A stretch of 64,000 bases of DNA from Rhizobium terrae (GCF_003425685.1 NZ_QJKM01000018.1:1-64000), one strand, 5' to 3'. Positions 25,878-35,440 are shown, counted from the first letter of the stretch. Notes: generated from the letters alone by a model not told the origin. Made by a program: numbers and translations.

Positions 25878-26076
25878 ATGAAAGGGGGTTGGTAAAGGTT
25901 GAAGACGGTCTGGGGCGCTTATCGCCCTTGATGCATCGGTAACGCAGGTGGCGGGGATAGAGAGTGCCGAGGTAAGCGATCTCGCAGAGCTTGCGGTGAC
26001 ATTGGCGGGTGCGGCGGGCGGACTTCTGGCTATCTACGGCCGGATCGTCGCAGAGGTTGGAATCAGGGGAAAATAG
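25878..26076 (+). pseudogene. Broken holin-like phage reading frame
   Basis: The frame opens MKGGW, hits a TAA, resumes KTVWGA, then shifts by one base into LIALDASVTQ, SDLAELAVTLAGAAGGLLA, IYGRIVAEVGI, ending at TAG 26074-26076. The motif TVWGA and the tail GGLLAIYGRI are like small holin-type proteins of alphaproteobacterial phages. One nonsense codon and one frameshift make it a pseudogene. Confidence 0.45.
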
Positions 26077-26194
26077 CCACCTGAAGGAAAGCGTTACTGA
26101 CCATTCATTTGCCATTCAGCAGCCTTTGGCTACATAATCCATCACATGCTTTGGACATGAATTCTGTTTTGTCTTGTGAGTGGAAACCGTAATC

Positions 26195-26461
26195 ATGGCG
26201 CGACTGCCGATCATCGCGATAGTGGCCGCCGGCCTCGCCGGATCAACCGGCCTGCTGCCGGAACAGGCTCCCGCGCGTGATTATCTCGTCCTCGTGGCCG
26301 GCGATTGCGGATCGGCGGCGTCTCGCGTCGTGCGGGAAACCGGCGGCCAGCTTCTTTCCGCTCAACCCTCATCCGATGGCCAGACCTGCGTCGTGACGGT
26401 GCTCGTGCAGGGAGATGGCAGCCAGAGGCCGCGCAAGGTGACCGTCAGGGTTCCGATGTAG
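26195..26461 (+). CDS. feuN: FeuN-like small modulator of FeuPQ
   Basis: 88 residues. A signal-like N-terminus (MARLPIIAIVAAGLAGSTGL) leads to a small periplasmic domain: DYLVLVAGDCGSAASRVVRE, then CVVTVLVQGDG, with two cysteines. In S. meliloti, FeuN is a small periplasmic protein encoded just upstream of feuP that restrains the FeuQ kinase. Position, size and signal all agree. The identification is mainly by synteny. Confidence 0.7.
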   Translation: MARLPIIAIVAAGLAGSTGLLPEQAPARDYLVLVAGDCGSAASRVVRETGGQLLSAQPSSDGQTCVVTVLVQGDGSQRPRKVTVRVPM

Positions 26462-26512
26462 GCGCGACGGTGGACAGATTCCCGGCCGGCATATGATTTG
26501 GAGGGGCGGTGC

Positions 26513-27184
26513 ATGCGCATTCTGGTGGTCGAAGACGACGTCAATCTCAACCGGCAGCTTTCCGATGCCTTGAAGGAGGCAGGCTATGTGGTCGATCAGG
26601 CCTTCGACGGCGAGGAAGGTCATTTTCTCGGCGATACCGAACCCTATGACGCCGTGATCCTCGATATCGGCCTGCCGGTCATGGACGGTATCACAGTCGT
26701 GGAGAAGTGGCGCGCCGAAGGCAAGGGCATGCCGGTGCTGATGCTGACCGCGCGTGACCGCTGGAGCGACAAGGTGGCGGGCATCGATGCCGGCGCCGAC
26801 GACTATGTCGCGAAGCCTTTCCATGTGGAGGAGGTGCTTGCCCGGGTGCGGGCGCTGATCCGGCGTGCGGCAGGCCATTCCTCCTCGGAGATCGTCTGCG
26901 GTCCGGTGAGGCTCGACACCAAGGCGTCGAAGGCGAGTGTCGACGGCGTGCAGCTGAAGCTGACCTCGCATGAGTTCCGGCTGCTTTCCTACCTGATGCA
27001 CCATATGGGTCAGGTCGTCTCTCGCACCGAGCTTGTGGAGCATATGTATGATCAGGATTTCGACCGGGATTCCAATACGATCGAAGTTTTCGTGGGCCGG
27101 CTTCGCAAGAAGCTCGGAGTGGATCTCATCGAGACGGTCCGTGGCCTCGGATACCGGATGCAAGCCCCAACCAACGCGCGATAG
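26513..27184 (+). CDS. feuP: FeuP, OmpR-family response regulator
   Basis: 223 residues. The receiver domain has phospho-Asp51 (AVILDIGLPVMDG), and the C-terminal winged helix contains SHEFRLLSYLMHHMGQVVSR and VFVGRLRKKLGVD. In rhizobia, FeuPQ controls ndvA and cyclic beta-glucan export and is needed for hypo-osmotic adaptation and symbiosis. ATG at 26513 follows GGAGGGG-like sequence. The next gene begins 4 bp after the stop. Confidence 0.88.
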   Translation: MRILVVEDDVNLNRQLSDALKEAGYVVDQAFDGEEGHFLGDTEPYDAVILDIGLPVMDGITVVEKWRAEGKGMPVLMLTARDRWSDKVAGIDAGADDYVAKPFHVEEVLARVRALIRRAAGHSSSEIVCGPVRLDTKASKASVDGVQLKLTSHEFRLLSYLMHHMGQVVSRTELVEHMYDQDFDRDSNTIEVFVGRLRKKLGVDLIETVRGLGYRMQAPTNAR

Positions 27185-27188
27185 GTCC

Positions 27189-28604
27189 ATGCGGCTGAGG
27201 TTGGGCGGACCGAGATCGCTGACCGCAAGGGTGCTGCTTCTGGCGACGCTCTGGTCGGCGCTGGCGCTGGTGGTGATCTCCATCGTCATCTCGCAGCTCT
27301 ACCGCCAATCCGCCGAGCGCGCCTTTACCGACCTTCTGCGCGCCCAACTCTACAACGTCATCAACTCGATCACGATCGGCGACGACAACCAGTTGTCCGG
27401 CAGTCCGCAGCTCGGCGACCTGCGTTTCTCGCAGCCCGAGACCGGCTGGTACTGGATCATCGAGCCGCTCGGCACGTTCGCGGCGCGGCCGCTGTCGTCG
27501 TCGTCGCTCGGGACCTCGAACATCAGCGTACCCTCGATCCTGGCGGTGCCTTTCAACAATCGCTACGAGCGCTTCTATCCGGCGATCGATGCGTTCGGAA
27601 ACCAGGTCCTGGTTTCCGAAACGGAAGTCGTGCTGGACGGCGAGGGCAGGGCGGCGCGTTTCCGCGTCTCGGGCAATCTCTCGGTCGTGGAGGAGGACAT
27701 CCAGACCTTCTCCCGCAGCCTCTATATCGCGCTCGGCGTCTTCGGCCTCGGCAGCCTGGTGGTGAACGGTCTAGCTATTCTCTACGGCCTGCAGCCGCTC
27801 GACGGGGCGCGGCGGGCACTCGAAAAGGTCAGGCGTGGCGAGGCCGAGCGGCTGGAAGGGGAATTCCCTCGCGAGATCATGCCGCTTGCCAACGACATCA
27901 ATGCGCTGATTGAAAGCAACCGCCGAATCGTCGAGCGGGCCCGCATGCAGGTCGGCAACCTCGCTCATTCCCTGAAGACCCCGATCGCCGTTCTGCTCAA
28001 CGAATCGCGGGCGATCGAAAAAGTGCCTTCCGACCTGGTGCGATCGCAGGCCGAAGGCATGCAGTCGCAAGTGCAATCCTATCTAAACCGGGCGCGGATC
28101 GCCGCCCAGCGGGAATCACTTCTAGCCCGCACCGAGGTGGAGCCGGTTCTGGAGCGACTGGTGCGCGTCATGCGGCGACTGAACCCGGACAAGGAATTCC
28201 ATCTTTCCGTTTTCCCCCCCGGCGTCACCCTTGCCATGGAACAGCAGGACGTCGAGGAAACGATCGGCAATCTTCTGGAAAACGCCGCACGTTTCTGCGA
28301 GACCGGTGTCTGGATCACCGCCACCCCGACGTCAGGCCCGCAGACGGGAGAAGATACGGCCCGCCGCCATTGGGTCGAGATGGCGGTCGAGGACGACGGA
28401 CCGGGTTTGGAGCCCGAACAGATCCGCGAGGCATTGAAGCGCGGCCGTCGGCTCGACGAAAGCAAGCCGGGTGCCGGGCTTGGCCTCTCGATCGTGCGCG
28501 AGATCACCGGCGAATATCAGGGCGCGCTGGAGCTGACGCGCGGGATGCGCGGCGGGTTGAGGGCGCAGCTTCTGCTGCCGGGATTGACGAAGGACGCGGC
28601 CTGA
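27189..28604 (+). CDS. feuQ: FeuQ, sensor histidine kinase
   Basis: 471 residues. Membrane helices near 14-36 and 180-201 flank a periplasmic sensor of about 140 residues. A HAMP-like segment precedes the H-box GNLAHSLKTPIAVLL (His260), then NLLENAARF (N box) and GAGLGLSIV (G box). The layout is PhoQ-like. It pairs with FeuP, and FeuN is expected to act on its periplasmic domain. The start at 27189 gives the natural membrane N-terminus. Confidence 0.88.
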   Translation: MRLRLGGPRSLTARVLLLATLWSALALVVISIVISQLYRQSAERAFTDLLRAQLYNVINSITIGDDNQLSGSPQLGDLRFSQPETGWYWIIEPLGTFAARPLSSSSLGTSNISVPSILAVPFNNRYERFYPAIDAFGNQVLVSETEVVLDGEGRAARFRVSGNLSVVEEDIQTFSRSLYIALGVFGLGSLVVNGLAILYGLQPLDGARRALEKVRRGEAERLEGEFPREIMPLANDINALIESNRRIVERARMQVGNLAHSLKTPIAVLLNESRAIEKVPSDLVRSQAEGMQSQVQSYLNRARIAAQRESLLARTEVEPVLERLVRVMRRLNPDKEFHLSVFPPGVTLAMEQQDVEETIGNLLENAARFCETGVWITATPTSGPQTGEDTARRHWVEMAVEDDGPGLEPEQIREALKRGRRLDESKPGAGLGLSIVREITGEYQGALELTRGMRGGLRAQLLLPGLTKDAA

Positions 28605-28974
28605 GAGGCCGTCCGCAGGCTGCCTCGAAAGCGCGCCGTCATTTTTTCAGCATTGCCCCCGTCCCGTTTCAGTTCCCCCGCATCTCCGTGGCGCAAAAAA
28701 CACCGTACACCTTGCGCGAGATGTTTTTGGGCGGCGGCAGGTGTGGCCCGGAGGCAACATTGCCGCAATCCGTGCCGAGACTTATGGACGGATGGATCGC
28801 CTGCTATATCTTGTCGGCAGAGAAATCGCTGATGTTGCCCTGTGCGGACAAGAGGACCGAACGATCGCCGGATTTTTGCGTTTTGCCAGCAATGCCATAA
28901 TGATGCCATGTCGGGACGGAAGCAGTTCCGGCTACGATTCCCGAACTGAACGAGCCAATCCGGTTTCTGACACG
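28605..28974. other. Intergenic region of about 370 bp
   Basis: No gene or strong repeat was seen. It should hold the terminator of feuPQ and the promoter of the lipoprotein gene. The frame of the downstream gene is open through part of it, but without protein-like composition. Confidence 0.35.
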
Positions 28975-29403
28975 ATGCGATCCCTGATCCGAAATCTTGT
29001 TTCGTTGCTTGTCGTTGCCGGTCTTCTGGCCGGCTGTGGAACCTCCTCGAACAGTACGGGCGGATCAAGAGGCCTGCTTTCCCCGCGGCCTTCGCCCTCC
29101 GCATCCTATATTTCAGCGCTTCAGGGCGGTATCGTAGGCCGCACCGGCGTAACGCTTTCGGCGAGCGACCGGTCGCGCGCTCTGGAGGCCGAATACCGTG
29201 CCCTCGAAGAAGCCAGGGGCGGCCAGGCGGTAAGCTGGAAGGGCGACGATGCGAATGGCCAGGTAGTTGCCAACGCGCCCTATCAGGTCGGAACCCAGAA
29301 CTGCCGCCAATACCGCCACATGGTGACGATAGACGGCAAGGATGTGACGGCGCGCGGCGCAGCCTGCCGCAATTCCGACGGCACCTGGACGCCTCTCACG
29401 TGA
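28975..29403 (+). CDS. Surface-antigen-like lipoprotein (RT0821/Lpp0805 type)
   Basis: 142 residues with a lipoprotein signal: MRSLIRNLVSLLVVAGLLAGC, lipobox LLAGC. The mature region has ASDRSRALEAEYRALE and NCRQYRHMVTIDGKDVTARG, then ACRNSDGTW, the pattern of the 17-kDa surface antigen/RT0821 family. It is likely anchored in the outer membrane. The function is unknown. Confidence 0.8.
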   Translation: MRSLIRNLVSLLVVAGLLAGCGTSSNSTGGSRGLLSPRPSPSASYISALQGGIVGRTGVTLSASDRSRALEAEYRALEEARGGQAVSWKGDDANGQVVANAPYQVGTQNCRQYRHMVTIDGKDVTARGAACRNSDGTWTPLT

Positions 29404-29551
29404 CTTTGCCTGCGGCCCTTTGACGTGGGTCATGGCTGCGGCCCCCGTCAGGGTCCATATCGACTGCGCACTCTTGCGGCGAATCGCCTCAAATTCGCGT
29501 CAACGAAGCCTCGATGATTGGAAAGCGCGGGCCATTGCAGTATTGGGACCT

Positions 29552-30715
29552 ATGATTTTATGGATCGTACTTGCGCTCTTGACAGCGGCCGTTGCGGCCG
29601 TCCTCGTCGCACCGTTTGCCCGCGGCGGCAAATCTCGTTATGCCGACCGCGCCGGCGAGGTAGCCGTCTATCGTGACCAGTTGAAGGAACTGGAGCGGGA
29701 TAGCGCTCAAGGCCTCATCGATGCGCAGCAGGCTGAATACGCCCGCGCCGAGATCGGCCGGCGGCTGCTTGCCGCAGCAGGGGCGGGCAGCCAGGCGCAA
29801 GATGCTGTCAAGACGCAGGGACACGGGCTTTTCACGGCCGTCATCACGATCGTGCCGCCGGCGATAGGACTCTGTCTTTACCTGATGCTTGGAAGCCCGG
29901 GGCTTCCCGACCAGCCGCTCGAGGCTCGCCTTGCCAATCCCGGCAACAATGTCGCGCTTCTCGTCGCCAAAGCCGAGCGGCATCTGGCGCAGAACCCGAA
30001 CGACGGCGCCGGCTGGGATCTGCTCGCACCGATTTATTTCCGTTCGATGCGGCTCGGCGATGCCGAGATGGCCTATCGCAACGCGATCCGCATCCTGGGG
30101 CCAAACCCTGTCAGGCTGGCCGGGCTCGGCGAGACGCTGGTGGCGGAAAACGATGGGATCGTCACCGAAAACGCGCGTCTGGCCTTTGAAGAGGCGGCGA
30201 AGCTCGATCCCGCCAATCCGCGCTCGCGCTTTTACGTCGGCCTCGGCCACGAACAGGCGGGCAGGGCGGCGGAGGCGCGTGCCATCTTCGAAAGGATCGC
30301 CCGGGAATCTCCCGCCGACGCACCCTGGATGGACCTCGTCAACCAGCACATCGCCAAGAACGGCGGAACCGTCGCGGCCCCGCCTGCGAGCGGAACGGCC
30401 AGCGCGCCGAACGCCCTGGGCAACCCGAGCCGCGAAGACATGGCGGCGGCTGAAAACATGTCGCAGGGCGACCGACGGGCGATGATCCGCGGCATGGTCG
30501 ACAGCTTGGCCGCAAAGCTCAAGGAAGATCCGAACAATCTCGAAGGCTGGCTGCGGCTGGTGCGTTCCTATGCGGTGCTCGGTGAAAAGCAAAAGGCGGC
30601 GGAAGCACTGAAGAGCGGCCTGAAACAGTTTCCCTCATCCGGCGAACTGGTGGCGCTGGGGAACGAGATCGGTCTTGCCGTGGAAGGGGTTACGCCCTCA
30701 GGAGTTATGCGATGA
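29552..30715 (+). CDS. ccmI: CcmI (CycH), cytochrome c maturation chaperone
   Basis: 387 residues. Two N-terminal membrane helices (MILWIVLALLTAAVAAVLVA and around ITIVPPAIGLCLYLML) flank a cytoplasmic loop (YRDQLKELERD). A periplasmic TPR domain follows, with NPNDGAGWDLLAPIYFRSMR and NNLEGWLRLVRSYAVLG. CcmI holds apocytochrome c for heme ligation by CcmF/H. It is the first gene of a tight ccmI-E-F-H operon. ATG at 29552 is used. Confidence 0.92.
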   Translation: MILWIVLALLTAAVAAVLVAPFARGGKSRYADRAGEVAVYRDQLKELERDSAQGLIDAQQAEYARAEIGRRLLAAAGAGSQAQDAVKTQGHGLFTAVITIVPPAIGLCLYLMLGSPGLPDQPLEARLANPGNNVALLVAKAERHLAQNPNDGAGWDLLAPIYFRSMRLGDAEMAYRNAIRILGPNPVRLAGLGETLVAENDGIVTENARLAFEEAAKLDPANPRSRFYVGLGHEQAGRAAEARAIFERIARESPADAPWMDLVNQHIAKNGGTVAAPPASGTASAPNALGNPSREDMAAAENMSQGDRRAMIRGMVDSLAAKLKEDPNNLEGWLRLVRSYAVLGEKQKAAEALKSGLKQFPSSGELVALGNEIGLAVEGVTPSGVMR

Positions 30716-31191
30716 CGCGCAAACAGAAACGGCTTGCGGTGATCGCCGGCGGCATGGGCTTCATCTTCATCGCCGTGCTGCTGGTGATGTTCGCGTTCAG
30801 CCAGTCGGTCGCTTATTTCTTCATGCCGGCAGATCTTGCCAAGGCCGACGTCAAGCCGGGGACGCGCATCCGGCTCGGCGGACTGGTGGCGGAAGGCTCG
30901 GTGAAGCGCGGCCAGGGCTCCACCGTCAGCTTCACGGTGACGGACGGCACCGGCGATGTGCCGGTGACCTATACGGGCATCCTGCCGGACCTGTTCCGCG
31001 AAGGGCAGGGGGTGGTGACCGAGGGCGCGTTCGACGCCGTGTCGCACAGTTTCGTGGCCGACAGCGTGCTTGCCAAACATGACGAGAACTACATGCCGAA
31101 GGAAGTCGCCGACCGCCTGAAGAAGGACGGCACCTGGAACGACGGCAAAAGCAACGAGGCCAAGGGAGCGAGCACGGGGGCGACGAAATGA
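30712..31191 (+). CDS. ccmE: CcmE (CycJ), periplasmic heme chaperone
   Basis: 159 residues. One N-terminal anchor is followed by an OB-fold domain. The heme-binding His lies in AKHDENYMPKEVAD, the conserved C-terminal motif. It carries covalently bound heme from CcmABCD to CcmF/H. The start overlaps the ccmI stop (ATGA), and its own stop overlaps the ccmF start. Confidence 0.95.
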   Translation: MTRKQKRLAVIAGGMGFIFIAVLLVMFAFSQSVAYFFMPADLAKADVKPGTRIRLGGLVAEGSVKRGQGSTVSFTVTDGTGDVPVTYTGILPDLFREGQGVVTEGAFDAVSHSFVADSVLAKHDENYMPKEVADRLKKDGTWNDGKSNEAKGASTGATK

Positions 31192-33176
31192 TTATCGAGA
31201 TCGGCCACTATGCCCTCGTCCTGGCGCTTGCGACCTCGCTGATCGTTTCGATCCTGCCGGTGATCGGCGCGCGGCGCGGCGATGCCTCGATGATGGCGCT
31301 GGCGCCCACCGGTGCGCTGGTGATGTTTGCACTGGTGGCCCTTTCCTTCGGTGTGCTGACCTGGGCCTATGTGGTTTCGGATTTCTCGGTCATGAACGTC
31401 TGGGAAAATTCCCATTCGCTGATGCCGCTGATCTACAAATATTCCGGCGTCTGGGGCAATCATGAAGGGTCCATGCTGCTCTGGCTGCTGATCCTCGTTT
31501 TCTTCAGCGCTCTGGTGGCCGTGTTCGGGCGCAACCTTCCGGACACGTTGAGGGCCAACGTGCTGGCCGTCCAATCCTGGATCTCGGCTGCCTTCCTTCT
31601 CTTCATCCTGCTGACCTCCAACCCCTTCCTGCGGCTCGACCCGGCGCCGGCCGAGGGGCAGGATCTCAATCCGGTGCTGCAGGATTTTGGCCTCGCGGTT
31701 CATCCGCCGCTTCTCTATCTCGGCTACGTCGGGTTTTCCGTCTGTTTCTCGTTCGCGGTCGCGGCGCTGATCGAAGGGCGCATCGATGCCGCCTGGGCGC
31801 GCTGGGTGCGGCCCTGGACGCTCGCCGCCTGGACATTCCTGACTGCCGGCATAGCTATGGGCTCCTACTGGGCCTATTACGAGCTCGGCTGGGGCGGCTG
31901 GTGGTTCTGGGACCCGGTGGAGAACGCCTCCTTTATGCCCTGGCTTGCCGGCACGGCGCTCCTGCATTCGGCGCTCGTGATGGAAAAGCGCGAGGCGCTC
32001 AAGATCTGGACCGTGCTTCTGGCGATCATGACATTCTCGCTGTCGCTGCTCGGCACCTTCCTGGTTCGCTCCGGCGTGCTGACCTCTGTGCATTCCTTCG
32101 CGACCGATCCGACCCGTGGCATCTTCATTCTCTCCATCCTCGCGGTCTTCATCGGCGGTGCGTTTGCGCTCTTCGCCTGGCGCGCGCCGATGCTGAAGGC
32201 GGGCGGGCTGTTTGCGCCGATCTCGCGCGAGGGATCGCTGGTGCTGAACAACCTTATCCTGACGGTCGCGACCGCCACGGTCCTCACAGGTACGCTCTAT
32301 CCGCTGATCCTCGAAACGCTGACCGGCGAGAAAATCTCCGTGGGCGCGCCTTTCTTCAACATGACCTTCGGCCTGTTGATGCTGCCGCTTCTGGTTGCCG
32401 TGCCGTTCGGGCCGATGCTGGCCTGGAAGCGCGGCGATCTGCCGGGCGCCCTGCAGCGGCTCTATGTCGTTGCCGGCCTTTCGCTTTTTGCGGGACTTGC
32501 CTTCTTCTATGTTCAGAACGGCGGACCGGTGATGGCGATCTTCGGTCTGATGCTCGGCTTCTGGGGCATGATCGGCGCAATCGCGGATCTGTGGTACCGC
32601 GGCAATTTCGGCAAGCTGAAATTCTCCGTCGCGATGCGCCGGCTGGCCGGCCTGCCGCGCTCCGCCTTCGGCACGGCGATCGCCCATTTCGGCCTCGGGG
32701 TGACTGTGCTCGGGATTTTCGCGGCGACCAGCTTCGGAACCGAGACGGTGGTGGAGATGAAGCCCGGTGCATCCGTCGATGTCGGCGGCTATTCCATGAC
32801 TTTCGACGGCATGCGCGATGCGGTGGGCCCGAACTATACCGAGAGCCGCGGGCATTTCGCGGTGCGCCGGGGCGGTGTTGAGGTCGCCGACATCTGGTCT
32901 TCCAAGCGGCTCTATACGGCGCGGCGCATGCCGACGACGGAAGCCGGCATCCTGACCTTCGGACTGAGCCAGCTCTATGTGTCGCTCGGCGATCCGATGG
33001 AAGATGGAGGCATCGTCGTGCGCATCTGGTGGAAACCTTTCATCCTCTGCATCTGGGGCGGCTGCCTGATCATGATGGCCGGCGGCTTCGTATCACTCTC
33101 GGATCGCCGGCTGAGGGTCGGCGCGCCGAGCCGGAGGGCGAAGGCGGCAAAGCCGGTGCTGGAGGCGGCGGAGTGA
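31188..33176 (+). CDS. ccmF: CcmF (CycK), cytochrome c heme lyase subunit
   Basis: 662 residues with about 14-15 membrane helices. The tryptophan-rich heme-handling motif is GWGGWWFWDPVENASFMPW. NHEGSMLLW and LAVHPPLLYLGYVGFS are further family blocks. It joins heme from CcmE to the CxxCH motif of apocytochromes on the periplasmic side. It is coupled to ccmE by a 4-bp overlap and to ccmH by TGATG. Confidence 0.95.
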   Translation: MIIEIGHYALVLALATSLIVSILPVIGARRGDASMMALAPTGALVMFALVALSFGVLTWAYVVSDFSVMNVWENSHSLMPLIYKYSGVWGNHEGSMLLWLLILVFFSALVAVFGRNLPDTLRANVLAVQSWISAAFLLFILLTSNPFLRLDPAPAEGQDLNPVLQDFGLAVHPPLLYLGYVGFSVCFSFAVAALIEGRIDAAWARWVRPWTLAAWTFLTAGIAMGSYWAYYELGWGGWWFWDPVENASFMPWLAGTALLHSALVMEKREALKIWTVLLAIMTFSLSLLGTFLVRSGVLTSVHSFATDPTRGIFILSILAVFIGGAFALFAWRAPMLKAGGLFAPISREGSLVLNNLILTVATATVLTGTLYPLILETLTGEKISVGAPFFNMTFGLLMLPLLVAVPFGPMLAWKRGDLPGALQRLYVVAGLSLFAGLAFFYVQNGGPVMAIFGLMLGFWGMIGAIADLWYRGNFGKLKFSVAMRRLAGLPRSAFGTAIAHFGLGVTVLGIFAATSFGTETVVEMKPGASVDVGGYSMTFDGMRDAVGPNYTESRGHFAVRRGGVEVADIWSSKRLYTARRMPTTEAGILTFGLSQLYVSLGDPMEDGGIVVRIWWKPFILCIWGGCLIMMAGGFVSLSDRRLRVGAPSRRAKAAKPVLEAAE

Positions 33177-33661
33177 TGGGGAGAGGTTCTTCGTCGCAGC
33201 ATGGGTGGGTTGCTCTCGTCTTCGCGCTGCTTCTTGCCTTCGTTCTGCCCCTCCCTGCCTTTGCCGTGAACCCCGACGAAGTGCTTCCCAATCCCGCTCT
33301 CGAACAGCGGGCCCGAAACCTCTCCGCGCAGCTGCGCTGCATGGTCTGCCAGAATCAGTCGATCGACGACTCCAACGCAGAGCTGGCGCGGGATCTGCGC
33401 GTATTGGTGCGCGAACGGTTGACGAACGGTGACACGGATCAGCAGGTCATCGACTATGTCGTGTCGCGCTACGGCGAATTCGTGCTCCTGAACCCGCGGT
33501 TCGGCGCCAAGACGGCGATTCTCTGGGCGACGCCGCTTCTGCTGCTCCTGGTCGGCGGCATTGCCATCCTGGTCTTCGTTCGCACACGGCCAAGCCAAAA
33601 ACCGCTTGCCGCACTCACGCCGGAAGAGCAGGCCCGTATCGATGAGCTTCTGAAGAAATAG
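33176..33661 (+). CDS. ccmH: CcmH (CycL), thiol-reducing cytochrome c maturation protein
   Basis: 161 residues. A signal peptide (LVFALLLAFVLPLPAFAV) leads to LSAQLRCMVCQNQSIDDSN with the redox CxxC, then one C-terminal membrane helix (ILWATPLLLLLVGGIAILVF). It keeps apocytochrome c cysteines reduced for heme attachment. ATG overlaps the ccmF stop by one base. The ccmABCDG genes are not in this window. Confidence 0.93.
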   Translation: MGRGSSSQHGWVALVFALLLAFVLPLPAFAVNPDEVLPNPALEQRARNLSAQLRCMVCQNQSIDDSNAELARDLRVLVRERLTNGDTDQQVIDYVVSRYGEFVLLNPRFGAKTAILWATPLLLLLVGGIAILVFVRTRPSQKPLAALTPEEQARIDELLKK

Positions 33662-33797
33662 CAATCGGCCGAACATTACCAAGATTTCATTCGTCCGCCA
33701 CGTGCAGTTAACCTCCGGGCGCCTATATCTTTCGTCATCCACCGCACGCCGGCCCTCCGGCAACACAAATGACGAAGAGAAGAAGGTAACCCTCAAG

Positions 33798-35372
33798 ATG
33801 CGCAATATCGGACGTCCCTCTCTGAAGACCGTGCTGAAGACCACTACCGTTGCTGGTCTGGCCGCGGTCATGCTTTCGAGCGGCATCCCGGCTCAGGTCG
33901 TGCAGTCCTATGCTGCACCGGTGAGCGTCACCGCACCCCAGGCCCCGAGCTTCGCCGATGTCGTCTCCGCCGTTTCCCCCGCAGTCGTTTCCGTCCGCGT
34001 CCAGTCCGATGCCCAGCCGGTATCCGACGACAACAGCAATTTCTCCTTCAATTTCGGCGGCCGCGGCTTCGACCAGCTTCCGGACGATCATCCGCTGAAG
34101 CGGTTCTTCCGTGAATTCGGCGGCCAGATGCCCGGACAGGGCGACCGCAACCAGGATCGCGCCGACCGCAACGGCCCGCGCAACCGCGACAATCCCAACC
34201 GTCCGCACCGCCTGCGCCCGGCCGCGCAGGGCTCCGGCTTCTTCATTTCCGAAGATGGTTACGTCGTCACCAACAATCACGTGGTTTCCGACGGTTCGGC
34301 CTATACGGTCGTAATGAACGACGGTACCGAGCTCGAAGCCAAGCTGATCGGCAAGGACAGCCGCACCGATCTCGCCGTGCTGAAGGTCGATGCCACCAGC
34401 CGCAAGTTCACCTATGTGAGCTTCGCAGACGACTCGAAGGTTCGCGTCGGTGACTGGGTCGTCGCCGTCGGCAATCCTTTCGGCCTCGGCGGCACCGTCA
34501 CCGCAGGCATCGTTTCCGCCCGCGGCCGTGATATCGGTTCGGGCCCCTATGATGACTACATCCAGGTCGACGCGGCCGTGAACCGTGGCAACTCGGGTGG
34601 CCCGACCTTCAACCTTTCCGGCGAAGTCGTCGGCATCAACACCGCAATCTTCTCGCCGTCGGGCGGCAATGTCGGCATCGCCTTCGCGATCCCGGCTTCC
34701 ACCGCCAAGGACGTGATTGCCGACCTGATGAAGGACGGCAAGGTCGAGCGCGGCTGGCTTGGCGTGCAGATCCAGCCGGTCAATCAGGATATCGCCGACT
34801 CGCTCGGCTTGAAGGAGCCGACCGGTGCGCTCGTCGTCGCGCCGCAGGAAGGTTCGCCGGGCCAGAAGGCCGGTATCAAGGAAGGCGACGTCATCACCGC
34901 CGTCAACGGCCAGTCAATCAAGGACGCCCGCGATCTGTCGCGCCGGATCGCCAATTTCGGCCCGAATGCCAAGGTCGACATCGCACTCTGGCGCGACGGC
35001 AAATCCCAGAACGTCTCCGTGACGCTCGGCAATCTGCAGAGCGACGAGGCCGCCAAGGCGACGCCGGAACAGCCGGATGCGCCGGCTCCTTCCAGCGAAA
35101 AGGCGCTTGCCAGCCTCGGCATCACGGTTGCGCCTGCCGGTGACGGTTCGGGCCTTTCGGTGACGGATGTGGATCCGGATTCGGAAGCCGCCGCCCGTGG
35201 CCTGAAAACCGGCGAAAAGATCATCTCGGTCAACAACCGCAAGGTCTCCAGTGCCGCCGATGTCGGCAAGGTCATCGAACAGGCCCGCAAGGACGGCCGC
35301 ACCCGCGCGCTGTTCCAGGTTGAGGGTAACGGCAACAGCCGTTTCGTCGCCCTGCCGATCAACGAAGGCTGA
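33798..35372 (+). CDS. degP: DegP/HtrA-family periplasmic serine protease
   Basis: 524 residues. A signal peptide leads to a trypsin-like domain with His161 (VVTNNHVVSDG), Asp191 (SRTDLAVLKV) and Ser266 (NRGNSGGPTFNL), then two PDZ domains (GALVVAPQEGSPGQKAGIKE; DVDPDSEAAARGLKTGEKI). A charged Arg/Asp/Asn-rich loop lies at about 112-140. It is a periplasmic protease and chaperone for misfolded envelope proteins. ATG at 33798 gives the signal peptide. A terminator follows. Confidence 0.94.
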   Translation: MRNIGRPSLKTVLKTTTVAGLAAVMLSSGIPAQVVQSYAAPVSVTAPQAPSFADVVSAVSPAVVSVRVQSDAQPVSDDNSNFSFNFGGRGFDQLPDDHPLKRFFREFGGQMPGQGDRNQDRADRNGPRNRDNPNRPHRLRPAAQGSGFFISEDGYVVTNNHVVSDGSAYTVVMNDGTELEAKLIGKDSRTDLAVLKVDATSRKFTYVSFADDSKVRVGDWVVAVGNPFGLGGTVTAGIVSARGRDIGSGPYDDYIQVDAAVNRGNSGGPTFNLSGEVVGINTAIFSPSGGNVGIAFAIPASTAKDVIADLMKDGKVERGWLGVQIQPVNQDIADSLGLKEPTGALVVAPQEGSPGQKAGIKEGDVITAVNGQSIKDARDLSRRIANFGPNAKVDIALWRDGKSQNVSVTLGNLQSDEAAKATPEQPDAPAPSSEKALASLGITVAPAGDGSGLSVTDVDPDSEAAARGLKTGEKIISVNNRKVSSAADVGKVIEQARKDGRTRALFQVEGNGNSRFVALPINEG

Positions 35373-35404
35373 TTTCGGCACCAACCCACTGGTCGCGGAT
35401 AAGG

Positions 35405-35440
35405 GAGGGCGCCGCCGGACACGGCCGGCGCCCTCTCTTT
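35405..35440 (+). terminator. Rho-independent terminator after degP
   Basis: GAGGGCGCCG (35405-35414) pairs with CGGCGCCCTC (35426-35435), with a loop that can also pair in part, then TCTTT. It lies 33 bp after the degP stop. Confidence 0.8.

Noticed and set aside
25852..26115. 87-codon minus-strand frame opposite the holin-like pseudogene
   Set aside because: The composition is unnatural, and the plus strand carries recognisable phage-type motifs across the same bases.
31089..32855. 588-codon minus-strand frame opposite ccmE and ccmF
   Set aside because: Antisense to a well-defined cytochrome c maturation operon, with shadow-type composition.
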